The notes beneath the pieces were generated by a model. The model was not told where the DNA came from, did no database searches, and worked only from the letters and a program-made list of their open reading frames with translations. A stretch of 64,000 nt of DNA from Lolium rigidum (lineage: Eukaryota; Streptophyta; Magnoliopsida; Poales; Poaceae), in assembly GCF_022539505.1 (NCBI RefSeq), contig NC_061514.1, positions 336,953,090-337,017,089 on the forward strand, in the 5' to 3' direction. The position numbers were made by a program, and so were the translations under genes. Below are positions 35,123-46,990 of this stretch, one piece after another (the stretch's first letter is position 1; every line of letters begins with the position of its first letter).

Positions 35123-36719
35123 TGATACGTCTCCGACGTATCGATAATTTCTTATGTTCTATGCCATATTATTGATGATACCTACATGTTTTATGCACAC
35201 TTTATGTCATATTCGTGCATTTTCTGGAACTAACCTATTAACAAGATGCCGAAGTGCCAGTTGTTGTTTTCTGTTGTTTTTGGTTTCAGAAATCCTAGTA
35301 ACAAAATATTCTCGGAATTGGACGAAATCAAGACCCAGGGGCCTATTTCGCCACGAACCTTCCAGAAGACCGAAGAGCATACGAAGTGGGGCCACGAGGT
35401 GGCCAAACCACAAGGCGGCGCGGCCAAGGGGGCCCGCGCCGCCCGTGGTGTGGGCCCCTCGTCGGCCCTCCGACTCGCCCTTCCGCCTACTTAAAGCCTC
35501 CGTCGCGAAACCCCCGATGCGAAAAAACCACGCTACGGAAAACCTTACTGAGACGCCGCCGCCGCCAATCCCATCTCGGGGGATTCTGGAGATCTCCTCC
35601 GGCACCCTGCCGGAGAGGGGATTCATCTCCCGGAGGACTCTACACCGCCTTGGTCGCCTCCGGAGTGATGAGTGAGTAGTTCACCCCTGGACTATGGGTC
35701 CATAGCAGTAGCTAGATGGTTGTCTTCTCCTCATTGTGCTTCATTGTTGGATCTTGTGAGCTGCCTAACATGATCAAGATCATCTATCTGTAATACTCTA
35801 TGTTGTGTTTGTCGGGATCCGATGGATAGAGAATACCATTTTATGTTAATTATCAAGTTATTGCATATGTGTTGTTTATGATCTTGCATGCTCTCCGTTA
35901 TTAGTAGAGGCTCTGGCCAAGTTGATGCTAGTAACTCCAAGAAGGATTATTTATGCTCGATAGTGGGTTCATGCCTGCATTGACACCTGGGACGATGACG
36001 ATGAAAGTTCTAAGGTTGTGTTGTGCTATTGCCACTAGGGATAAAACATTGATGCTATGTCCGAGGATGTAGTTATTGATTACATTACGCACCATACTTA
36101 ATGCAATTGTCTGTTGCTTTGCAACTTAATACTGGAGGGGGTTGGACGATAACCTCGAAGGTGGACTTTTTAGGCATAGATGCAGTTGGATGGCGGTCTA
36201 TGTACTTTGTCGTAATGCCCAATTAAATCTCACTATACTTATCATGACATGTATGTGCATTGTTATGCTCTCTTTATTTGTCAATTGCCCGACTGTAATT
36301 TGTTGACCCAACATGCTTTTATCTTATGGGAGAGACACCTCTAGTGAACTGTGGACCCCGGTCCACTCTTTTAATACTGAAATACAAATCTGCTGCAATA
36401 CTTGTTTTACTATTTTCTCTGCAAACAATCATCTTCCACACAATACGGTTAATCCTTTGTTACAGCAAGCCGGTGAGATTGACAACCTCACCTGTTTCGT
36501 TGGGGCAAAGTACTTGGGTTGTGTTGTGCAGGTTCCACGTTGGCGCCGAATCCCCGGTGTTGCGCCGCACTACATCTCGCCGCCATCAACCTTCAACGTG
36601 CTTCTTGGCTCCTCCTGGTTCGATAAACCTTGGTTTCTTTCCGAGGGAAAACTTGCTGCTGTGCGCATCATACCTTCCTCTTGGGGTTGCCCAACGAACG
36701 TGTGAAATACACGCCATCA
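35123..36719 (+). repeat. F1 5' LTR
   Basis: 1597 bp, TGATACG...CCATCA. Terminal palindrome GATACGTCTCCGACGTATC. GC-rich middle, CTTAAAGCC near 35492. Confidence 0.92.
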
Positions 36720-36730
36720 AGCTCTTTTTC

Positions 36731-36748
36731 CGGCGCCGTTGCCGGGGA
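36731..36748 (+). promoter_or_regulatory. Primer-binding site complementary to tRNA-Asp
   Basis: CGGCGCCGTTGCCGGGGA, 17 of 18 bases complementary to the 3' end of plant tRNA-Asp(GTC). The mismatch is the first base (C for T), once more within a CTG context (CTGG to CCGG). It sits 11 bases after the LTR. Confidence 0.8.
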
Positions 36749-36973
36749 GATCAAGACACGCTGCAAGGGGAGTCTCCACTTCTCAATCTCTTTACTTTGT
36801 TTTTGTCTTGCTTTATTTTATTTACTACTTTGTTTGCTGCATTATATCAAAACACAAAAAAATTAGTTGCTAGCTTTACTTTATTTACTATCTTGTTTGC
36901 TATATCAAAAACACAAAAAAATTAGTTTACTTGCATTTACTTTATCTAGTTTGCTTTATTTAGTACTGCTAAA

Positions 36974-39088
36974 ATGGCTACCCCTGAAAATACTAAGTTG
37001 TGTGACTTCACTAGCACAAATAATAATGATTTCTTATGCACACCTATTGCTCCACCTGCTACTACAGCAAAATTCTTTGAAATTAAACCTGCTTTACTGA
37101 ATCTTGTTATGCGAGAGCAATTTTCTGGTGTTAGTTCCGATGATGCTGCTGCCCATCTCAATAATTTTGTTGAATTGTGTGAAATGCAAAAGTATAAAGA
37201 TGTAGATGGTGACATTATAAAATTAAAATTGTTTCCTTTCTCATTAAGAGGAAGAGCTAAAGATTGGTTGCTATCTCTCGCCTAAGAATAGTATTGATTC
37301 CTGGACTAAATGCAAGGATGCTTTTATTGGTAGATATTATCCCCCTGCTAAAATTATATCTTTGAGGAGTAGCATAATGAATTTTAAACAATTGGATAAT
37401 GAACATGTTGCTCAAGCTTGGGAAAGAATGAAATCTCTGGTTAAAAATTGCCCAACCCATGGATCGACTACTTGGATGATCATCCAAACCTTCTATGCAG
37501 GACTAAATTTTTCTTCGCGGAATTTATTGGATTCAGCTGCTGGAGGTACCTTTATGTCCATCACTCTTGGTGAAGCAACAAAGCTTCTTGATAATATGAT
37601 GGTTAATTACTCTGAATGGCACACGGAAAGAGCTCCACAAGGTAAGAAGGTAAATTCTGTTGAAGAATCCTCTTCCTTGAATGATAAGGTTGATGCTATT
37701 ATGTCTATGCTTGCGAATGATAGGACTAATGTTGATCCTAATAATGTTCCATTATCTTCATTGGTTGCCCAAGAAGAACATGTTGATGTGAACTTCATTA
37801 AAAATAATAATTTCAACAACAATGCTTATCGGAACAATTCTAGTAATAACTATAGGCCATATCCTTATAATAATGATAACGGTTATGCTAATTCTTATGG
37901 GAATTCTTACAACAATAATAGGAATACACCCCCTAGACTTGAAGCCATGCTTAAAGAATTTATTAGTACACAAACTGCCTTTAACAAATCTGTTGAGGAA
38001 AAGCTCAATAAAATTGATATTCTTGTTTCTAGAGGTGATAGTCTTGCCTCTGATGTTGATCTTTTAAAATCGAAAGTTATGCTTAATAGGGATATTGAAA
38101 ATAAAATTGATACTACAGCAAATGCCATCCAAGTTAGAATTAATGAGAATATAAGATTAATGGCTGAACTGCGTGCTAGGTGGGATAGAGAAGAAAATGA
38201 AAAACTAGCTAAAGAGAAAAATGTAGCTAAAGTTTGGACTATTACCACCACTAGCAATGCTAATGATTCACATGTTGCTGCACCTCCTACTATTAATGGT
38301 AAAATAATTGGTGTTGGCAAAGCTTCTACTCCTAGTGCAAAGCGCGCAAAATTACCTGAAACTGCTGAAACTGCTGAAACTGCTTGTGATAAAACCGCTG
38401 AAATTTTTTCCAACCTTGGGGATGATAATCCCATTGCTTTAGATTGTAATGATTTAGATTTTGATGATTGCCACATCTCTGAAGTTATAAAGTTCTTACA
38501 AAAACTTGCTAAGAGTCCCAATGCTAGCGCTGTAAACTTGGCTTTCACAAAACATATTACAAATGCTCTCATAAAAGCTAGAGAAGAGAAACTAAAACTT
38601 GAAACTTCTATTCCTAGAAAGCTAGAGGATGGTTGGGAGCCCATCATCAAAATGAGAGTCAAAGATTTTGATTGTAATGCTTTATGTGATCTTGGTGCAA
38701 GTATTTCGTTATGCCCGAGAAAGTCTATGATATGCTTGACTTGCCACCATTGAAAACTCGTTATCCGGATGTTAATCTCGCCGATAATGCTAAAAAGAAA
38801 CCTTTGGGGAAAATTGATAATGTTCATATTATGGTTAACAATAACCTTGTCCCCGTTGATTTTGTTGTCTTGGATATTGAATGCAATGCATCTTGCCCCA
38901 TTATATTGGGAAGACCTTTTCTTCGAACCGTTGGTGCTACTATTGATATGAAGGAAGGTAATATTAAATATCAATTTCCTCTCAAGAAAGGTATGGAACA
39001 CTTCCCTAGAAAGAGAATGAAGTTACCTTATGATTCTATTATTAGAACAAATTATAATGTTGATGCTTCATCTTTTGATGTTACTTGA
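36974..39088 (+). pseudogene. F1 gag-protease polyprotein with two compensating frame breaks
   Basis: ATG at 36974. The N-terminal Gag part (36974-37281) includes R-G-R-A-K-D-W-L-L-S-L, the retrotransposon Gag domain core. Gag continues one frame over through Y-Y-P-P-A-K, W-E-R-M-K and a Asn/Tyr-rich linker (about 37800-37925), then a coiled-coil-like segment. The retropepsin-like domain follows, returning to the first frame at about 38708 and ending at 39088 (D-L-G-A-S, I-L-G-R-P-F-L). The first break is CTCTCGCC at 37278-37285, where CTCTGCC would keep frame. The second is TTTCGTT at 38705-38711, where the copy at 118-124 has TTCTGTT. One adds a base and the other loses one, both at CTG. 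No zinc knuckle is visible. No polymerase follows. Confidence 0.8.
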
Positions 39089-41684
39089 GTTACACTTTCT
39101 GCGCCTAGCTGAAAGGCGTTAAAGAAAAGCGCTTATGGGAGACAACCCATGTTTTTAATACAGTATTTTTGTTTTATATTTGAGTCTTGGAAGTTGTTTA
39201 CTACTGTAGCAACCTCTCCTTATCTTAGTTTTGAGTTTTGTTGTGCCAAGTAAAGTCTTTGATAGTAAAGTAAGTACTAGATTTGGATTACTGCCCAGTT
39301 CTGCATTTCTTTGCTATCACGAATCTGGGTCTACCTCCCCGTAGGTAGCTCAGAAAATTAAGCCAATTTACGTGCATGATCCTCAGATATGTACGCAACT
39401 TTCATTCAATTTGAGCATTTTCATTTGAGCAAGTCTGGTGGCCTAATAAAATCCATCTTTACGGACTCGTTCTGTTTTTGACAGATTCTGCCTTTTATTT
39501 CGCATTGCCTCTTTTGCTATGTTGGATGAATTTCTTTGATCCATTAATGTCCCAGTAGCTTTATGCAATGTCCAGAAGTGTTAAGAATGATTGTGTCACC
39601 TCTGAACATGTGAATTTTTATTATGCACTAACCCTCTAATGAGTTGTTTCGAGTTTGGTGTGGTGGAAGTTTTCAAGGATCAAGAGAGGAGTATGATGCA
39701 ATATGATCAAGGAGAGTGAAAGCTCTAAGCTTGGGGATGCCCCGGTGGTTCACCCCTGCATATTCTAAGAAGACTCAAGCGTCTAAGCTTGGGGATGCCC
39801 AAGGCATCCCCTTCTTCATCGACAACATTATCAGGTTCCTCCCCCGAAACTATATTTTTATTCCGTCACATCTTATGCACTTTGCTTGGAGCGTCGGTTT
39901 GTTTTTGTTTTTTGTTTTGTTTGAATAAAATGGATCCTAGCATTCACTTTATGGGAGAGAGACACGCTCCGCTGTAGCATATGGACAAGTATGTCCTTAG
40001 GCTCTACTCATAGTATTCATGGCGAAGTTTCTTCTTCGTTAAATTGTTATATGGTTGGAATTGGAAAATGCTACATGTAGTAACTCTAAAATGTCTTGGA
40101 TAATTTGATACTTGGCAATTGTTGTGCTCATGTTTAAGCTCTTGCATCATATACTTTGCACCCATTAATGAAGAAACACTTAGAGCTTGCTAATTTGGTT
40201 TGCATATTTGGTTTCTCTAGAGTCTAGATAACATATAGTATTGAGTTTTGAACAACAAGGAAGACGGTGTAGAGTCTTATAATGTTTACAATATATCTTT
40301 TGTGTGAGTATTGCTGTACCGTTCATCCTTGTGTTTGTTTCAAATAACCTTGCTAGCCTAAACCTTGTATCGAGAGGGAATACTTCTCATGCATCCAAAA
40401 TACTTGAGCCAACTACTATGCCATTTGTGTCCACCATACCTACCTACTACATGGTATTTATCCGCCATTCCAAAGTAAATTGCTTGAGTGCTACCTTTAA
40501 AATTCCATCATTCACCTTTGCAATATATAGCTCATGGGACAAATAGCTTAAAAACTATTGTGGTATTGAATATGTACTTATGCACTTTATCTCTTATTAA
40601 GTTGCTTGTTGTGCGATAACCATGTTTCGGGGACGCCATCAACTATTCTCTGTTGAATATCATGTGAGTTGCTATGCATGTCCGTCTTGTCTGAAGTAAG
40701 AGAGATCTACCACCTTAATGGTTGGAGCATGCATATTGTTAGAGAAGAACATTGGGCCGCTAACTAAAGCCATGAATCATGATGGAAGTTTCAGTCTTGG
40801 ACATATATCCTCAATCTCATATGAGAATAATAATTGTTGCCACATGCTTATGCATTAAAGAGGAGTCCATTATCTCGTTGTCCATGTTGTCCCGGTATGG
40901 ATGTCTAAGTTGAGAATAATCAAAAGCGAGAAATCCAAAATGCGAGCTTTCTCCTTAGACCTTTGTACAGAGCGGCATGGAGGTACCCCATTGTGACACT
41001 TGGTTAAAACATGTGCATTGCAAAGATCCGGTAGTCCAAGCTAATTAGGACAAGGTGCGGGCACTATTAGTATACTATGCATGAGACTTGCAACTTGTAA
41101 GATATAATTTACATAACTCATATGCTTTATTACTACCGTTGACAAAATTGTTTCATGTTTTCAAAATAAAAGCTCTAGCACAAATATAGCAATTGATGCT
41201 TTCCTCTTTGAAGGACCATTCTCTTTTTACTTTTATGTTGAGTCAGTTCACCTATCTCTCTCCACCTCAAGAAGCAAACACTTGTGTGAACTGTGCATTG
41301 ATTCTTACATACTTGCATATTGTACTTGTTATATTACTCTATGTTGACAATTATCCATGAGATATACATGTTACAAGTTGAAAGCAACCGCTGAAACTTA
41401 ATCTTCCTTTGTGTTGCTTCAATACCTTTACTTTGATTTATTGCTTTATGAGTTAACTCTTATGCAAGACTTATTGATGCTTGTCTTGAAGTACTATTCA
41501 TGAAAAGTCTTTGCTTTATGATTCAGCTTGTTTACTCATGTCATTACCATTGTTTTGATCGCTGCATCCACTACATATGTTTACAAATAGTATGATCAAG
41601 GTTATGATGGCATGTCACTTCGTAAATTATCTTTGTTATCGTTTTACCTCGCTCGGGACGAGCGTAACTAAGCTTGGGGATGCT
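39089..41684 (+). other. F1 non-coding 3' internal region
   Basis: Same as 504-3090. Purine-tract motifs near 39727, 39783 and 41669; 9-bp-arm hairpin near 39790; extended palindrome GCTCGGGACGAGC near 41651. No gene is supported. Confidence 0.7.
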
Positions 41685-43280
41685 TGATACGTCTCCGACG
41701 TATCGATAATTTCTTATGTTCTATGCCATATTATTGATGATACCTACATGTTTTATGCACACTTTATGTCATATTCGTGCATTTTCCGGAACTAACCTAT
41801 TAACAAGATGCCGAAGTGCCGCTTCGTTTCTCGCTGTTTTTGGTTTCGTAAATCCTAGTAACGAAATATTCTCGAATTGGACGAAATCAAGACCCAGGGG
41901 CCTATTTCGCCACGAACCTTCCGAAGACCGAAGAGCATACGAAGTGGGGCCACGAGGTGGCCAAACCACAAGGCGGCGCGGCCAAGGGGGCCCGCGCCGC
42001 CCGTGGTGTGGGCCCTCGTCAGCCCTCCGACTCGCCTCTTCCGCCTACTTAAAGCCTCCGTCGCGAAACCCCCGATGCGAAAAACCACGATACGGAAAAC
42101 CTTACCGAGACGCCGCCGCCGCCAATCCCATCTCGGGGGATTCTCGGAGATCTCCTCCAGCACCCTGCCGGAGAGGGGATTCATCTCCCGGAGGACTCTA
42201 CACCGCCATGGTCGCCTCCGGAGTGATGAGTGAGTAGTTCACCCCTGGACTATGGGTCCATAGCAGTAGCTAGATGGTTGTCTTTTCCTCATTGTGCTTC
42301 ATTGTTGGATCTTGTGAGCTGCCTAACATGATCAAGATCATCTATCTGTAATACTCTATGTTGTGTTTGTCGGGATCCGATGGATAGAGAATACCATGTT
42401 ATGTTAATTATCAAGTTATTGCATATGTGTTGTTTATGATCTTGCATGCTCTCCGTTATTAGTAGAGGCTCTGGCCAAGTTGATGCTAGTAACTCCAAGA
42501 AGGAGTATTTATGCTCGATAGTGGGTTCATGCCTGCATTGACACCGGGACAGAGGATGTAAAGTTCTAAGGTTGTGTTGTGTCGTTGCCACTAGGGATAA
42601 AACATTGATGCTATGTCCGAGGATGTAGTTATTGATTACATTACGCACCATACTTAATGCAATTGTCTCGTTGCTTTGCAACTTAATACCGGAGGGGGTT
42701 CGGACGATAACCTCGAAGGTGGACTTTTTAGGCATAGATGCAGTTGGATGGCGGTCTATGTACTTTGTCGTAATGCCCAATTAAATCTCACTATACTTAT
42801 CATGACATGTATGTGCATTGTTATGCTCTCTTTATTTGTCAATTGCCCGACTGTAATTTGTTCACCCGACATGCTTTTATCTTATGGGAGAGACACCTCT
42901 AGTGAACTGTGGACCCCGGTCCATTCTTTTAATACTGAAATACAAATCTGCTGCAATACTTGTTTTACTATTTTCTCTCGCAAACAATCATCTTCCACAC
43001 AATACGGTTAATCCTTTGTTACGAGCAAGCCGGTGAGATTGACAACCTCACTCGTTTCGTTGGGGCAAAGTACTTGGGTTGTGTTGTGCAGGTTCCACGT
43101 TGGCGCCGGAATCCCCGGTGTTGCGCCGCACTACATCTCGCCGCCATCAACCTTCAACGTGCTTCTTGGCTCCTCCTGGTTCGATAAACCTTGGTTTCTT
43201 TCTGAGGGAAAACTTGCTGCTGTGCGCATCATACCTTCCTCTTGGGGTTGCCCAACGAACGTGTGAAATACACGCCATCA
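41685..43280 (+). repeat. F1 3' LTR
   Basis: 1596 bp, TGATACG...CCATCA, directly followed by TATAC. Confidence 0.92.
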
Positions 43281-43556
43281 TATACCACCAGCGCACCTCC
43301 ATCCCCTACTGCCGGCGCACAACACATGCGCCACTGCTGACAGCCGTACTGCCGGCGTAGTACCACGTGCGCCAGCGGTACACATCTATTGCCGGTGAAG
43401 CAGGCCCAGTGCACCGCCAGTAACTGAACTACCGCCGGCGCACTGGCCGGTGCGCCGACAGTAGCCAGTTACCACCTGCCCTTTCGCACCGGCGGCTCTG
43501 GTGCGCCGGTAGTAGCCCAAAATGGTGCGCCGACAATAGACCTTTTCCTAGTAGTG
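43281..43556 (+). repeat. CACTA 3' terminus: subterminal repeats and terminal inverted repeat
   Basis: Subterminal units of the type TGCCGGCGCA / GCGCCGGTAGTA occur about eight times in both orientations between 43305 and 43540. The last 16 bases (43541-43556) are the complement of CACTACTAGGAAAAGG. The 3 bases that follow, ATC, would be the target duplication; the partner is beyond the missing left end. Confidence 0.8.
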
Positions 43557-44093
43557 ATCCCCCCCCATTAATTGAGTTTTTCTTTCTTGAAGAGTATGCC
43601 ACTGGGCATGATTATTTTGCATGTCATCCAAGAGTCTTGTGGCAATGCTTGCCCATGAATGTTCCTCCCGTAGCAGTGTCAAGCATAGATTTAGACATTA
43701 GGTTTAAAGCATTATAAAATAGATGAAGGATTAACCACTCTTCCATTCCATGATTAGAACATGTTCTAACATATTTCTTCATTCTTTCCCATGCAAGCGC
43801 TAGTGGATCGCATTATTCTTGTCTAAATTTTTGATGTTAGATCGTAATCGCATAATTTTTGAAGGAAAAAACTTAGACATAAATGTATTATTACATTCCT
43901 CCCATGAAGTAATATTGTCCTTGGGAAATGGTAGCAAGCAATCTTTAGCCTTGTGGGCCATGCAGCCCATTTTTTTGTGCGGACTAGGCCGTTGAGGCCC
44001 ACCATAGCGACGTCGTCTGAATACACAACCACACCACCGATAGATAATTAGCAGCAACGTTGAAAAAATATTGCTCCACCGGTATTTGGCCAA
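43557..44093 (-). pseudogene. Gypsy-type gag fragment into which the CACTA element inserted
   Basis: On the minus strand, about 44000 to 43840 reads K-A-K-D-C-L-L-P-F-P, I-T-S-W-E-E-C and M-S-K-F-F-P-S-K-I-M-R-L-R-S-N-I, the central part of a retrotransposon Gag. After a stop or frameshift near 43800 it continues in W-E-R-M-K-K-Y-V-R-T, M-E-E-W-L-I-L-H-L-F-Y-N-A-L-N and D-T-A-T-G-G-T-F down to about 43600. No LTR could be assigned. It is truncated at the CACTA end, which supports insertion of the CACTA into it. Confidence 0.65.
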
Positions 44094-45240
44094 ATGCCTA
44101 CGATGCAGACATTTGGAGGTGCACCACCACTATTTTTCCTCATATAACCTATTTCCTACTACTTCAAAAAAGGACTATCGCTACAAAGAAAGCTAAAACT
44201 GCCATACAGTCACAAAATCTTCAATCTATCTACATATCAGTCACTACCAACAAGCAATATGACCCATACAACCACAAATCTACTGTATCCCCTACTCGGA
44301 TTTACAACATCCTCAAATATCCTAGGTACATAGTGTTTGAAGTACTCACCGTCATTGGAGAAGAAGGCATCGACGAGCTGTAGCGGAAGATCGTTTGCCG
44401 CCGTCGTCCAACAACTTCCGAGGTAGATGGCGCTGCTTACATGCTTGTCCCTGAAGATCCTTGCTGAGACGGAGAGCCCATAGGGGGAGAAATGGTGTCG
44501 AGACATTTGGCGGTGAGCCAAGCGGTGATATAGTGTTCGAATCGTCGGTAGGTGACGAAAGTTGTCACGTCGTACCTTCGGGGATGCCCACGAGCGCGCG
44601 ACATCTCCGAGCTTCCATTGGCAGGCGCATATTTTCCCTTTTTAACGGCGTGAAGCTTGACTCGCCGAAAACAGTGAAATATAGAGTGGTCACATGTAAC
44701 TAAAAAGTGATTTAAAAAATTTGTACACGAGTTTTAGAAAGGGATATAGGCAACAAAAAATGCATGGTTTTCAGGGCTCCTTTGATTCATAGTATAGGAA
44801 AAAAATATGGTTAAGATGTCATGCCTACTTGAATCCTACGAAAAGATAAAGTGTGTTTGATTGTAGCAAATAAACTTTTTTTTGAGGAAAAGGCAGCCGA
44901 ATCTGCCGTTCGATTAGAGAGGAAGAGTGCTATGCACAAGATGACCCAATTTATAAGGAAAACCGGGTCTAAAAACCATACATTGCCTGATTTATAAGGA
45001 AAACGAGACGAAAACCGCACAAGCGAGGAGTCCCGTCATCCACACAACGCAAGCACCAACGCAACAAACACACCTCTAGCATCGGGGCCGCCGCCCCGAC
45101 GTACCATCCAGAACGACCTTCGCATTGCTCGAAGACGAACCAGCCGGATCGACAAACTAGCTGTACACACAGATCTCCAAGTTGCCACCCAAGCACCTTG
45201 CCTTCGGGGGAGCCGGCCCGATGTAGCAACCAGGACGACC
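44094..45240. other. Unclassified repeat-like DNA, no gene seen
   Basis: Short open frames only, none with a recognisable domain. 44866-45240 has a T-run followed by a GC-rich stretch containing GAAGACGAACCAGCCGG (45133-45149), which recurs at 46530-46546. This looks like pieces of a dispersed repeat. Confidence 0.4.
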
Positions 45241-46990
45241 TTCGCATAGTGATGGTTGTGAAATACGCCACTTTTTCTCGCGTTTAAATCCTTAGCTAAG
45301 TCAAGAAATTGACTAATTTTACCTCTGAACTTGCCACTAATGACTAATCAATGCAAAGATGTGCAATCTCTTCTATTTTTGGATGTTGTGCAGGAAATCA
45401 CGTCATAATAACAAATCGACCTGCATTTACAAAATCGAGTCAGGAGCATGGCAAAGTTGACTACGCTCGAAAAGGCGGTTCAAGGGGCTTTAACGGGCAT
45501 CGGTACGGGCAAGCCCCGCCCGTATCGTCCGCCAGTACCATGTGCTGCTGCATTCCCGAGGTCAAACCCTATAAGTTTCGTGAAGGGACCAACGCTAAAA
45601 AAGAGCCATTCGTCGCCACACCAAATCCATCTGCACCACACCGAAGGAGATCCACCACCATAGTTCATCCATCCCATCTCCCATCTCATCCATAGCCAAG
45701 CCATCACCATTGTAATAGAGATGTTCTTGAGAATTGGCGACCAATGTAAGAATACTATGATTTCAATATAAGTATTTTGCACAATGATTTCTATCTTTGT
45801 ATTTGATTTTGATATTATGTGTGAGTAGTCCTCACGGCCTACGGGGTTGGGGTGAATCGTCGCAGCATTCATGTGCATCTAATCTTATTATATGTGTACG
45901 GATTGAATATGAGTTTTACAATCTTGTATCCTAGTCTCTTTGCCTCGTCTCGATGATCTGCAGGTACCCATATCATTCGATTCGATCAAGGGAAGAGATG
46001 GGTTGAGTGGAGAACGGCGTGGTACCACGAAACCTCAGTAACATAACAGGAAAAGTAACGGTACATGTTTAGTGATCCATTCGATAATGACACAATCATC
46101 TAGTTTAAGGCTTTAGTATGTATTCATTTATTTAATAACTATTGTTGCTTGCGGCTGTAAGGACAGTGGTTGGACTATTAGGCTCTTGTCACCTATGGTT
46201 TTAGGGGCAAGAGTATTTACGGACGCGCTACTCACAAATCTCCTATCTCTATTTTATTTGTTACACATAAATGCATCAATTATATATGTATGAATTGCTG
46301 CAGGTGAAACCTTAACCCTGGTCTATTTCCATCATTGAACACAACCCCCTTAAAAATAAACTAGATAGGTCCGGTAAACTGAAGATAAACCACATTAGCA
46401 AGTCTTGTAGACGTTTCCTTTTACACCATTTTAGCAGTGCTTCCCAAGGTTCGATTAAACCTAGATCTTATAGGGAAAATGCTCATCATACTATAATCCA
46501 TAATCCGGATCGAAGGTATCACATAGCCCGAAGACGAACCAGCCGGGTCGACGACCTTGCCGCCCACGCAGCCCTAGAAACGCCACCCAAAACCAAGCAG
46601 CGCCACGACCCGCCCCATAGGGCCGATTCCGCAAAGGAGATCGAGCCCGCCGCCTCGAAGTGCCACCACCGTCCAGGGCCGCTGCCCCGGTGTCCGCTGC
46701 CCTCGACCACATAACCATGCGCCCCACCGCTGATAAACCGTCGCACCGCAAAGGCCAAGAGTTCCATGGCGACACCTCCAACAAGGTAATGACACGTCCG
46801 TCACCGTCGCCCGCTTCCGTTGGAGCTTAGGTTTTCACCCGGAGAACTTGAAGCCACTCGCCTCGGTCGGGATGGGAAGCAAATGAATTTTTCATGAGGT
46901 ATGACTTCATGTTTTTTCCATATAATTACTATACAAGATTTCTATAGAATCAACTTCTATAAGATATGTTCTATGCGGAAATTCAATTCG
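45241..46990. other. Unclassified repeats, possible LTR fragment
   Basis: No gene supported. 46021-46036 is the same 16-mer as at 9697-9712 next to the assembly gap. 46500-46830 is GC-rich with several short shadow frames on the minus strand and shares its start with the 45133 repeat. The stretch from 45247 (TGATGGTTGTGAAATACG) could be an LTR start, but no matching end was found. Confidence 0.35.

Larger units (their letters stand above)
35123..43280 (+). mobile_element. Complete F1 LTR retrotransposon (gag-protease only), TSD TATAC
   Basis: 8158 bp. LTRs are 35123-36719 (1597 bp) and 41685-43280 (1596 bp). The 5-bp target duplication TATAC is present at 35118-35122 and 43281-43285. Internal order is tRNA-Asp primer site, gag-protease frame (36974-39088), 2.6 kb of 3' non-coding sequence and purine tract. 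There is no reverse transcriptase or integrase, so it depends on another element for copying. It landed in the 3' subterminal region of the CACTA transposon. Its two LTRs differ mainly at CTG/CAG positions, so an age estimate from LTR divergence would be inflated if those are errors. Confidence 0.93.
18345..43556 (+). mobile_element. CACTA (En/Spm-type) DNA transposon, decayed and split by nested LTR insertions
   Basis: Host segments are 18345-22576, 32500-35122 and 43281-43556; everything between is inserted retrotransposon. The right end carries the inverted terminal repeat (43541-43556 is the complement of CACTACTAGGAAAAGG), preceded by degenerate subterminal repeats of a GCGCCGGTAGTA type. 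The same subterminal motif (GCGCCGGCAGTA) stands at 18346, where the F2 array interrupts it; the left TIR itself is not in view. Coding content is a Transposase_24-like protein, a further conserved CACTA-associated segment, a Ulp1-like protease and a small RNase H1 N-domain ORF. All main genes carry stops or frameshifts, so it cannot move by itself. Confidence 0.75.

Noticed and set aside
37907..39001. 364-codon frame on the minus strand
   Set aside because: Antisense shadow of the gag-protease frame; it breaks at the same places and has no domain of its own.
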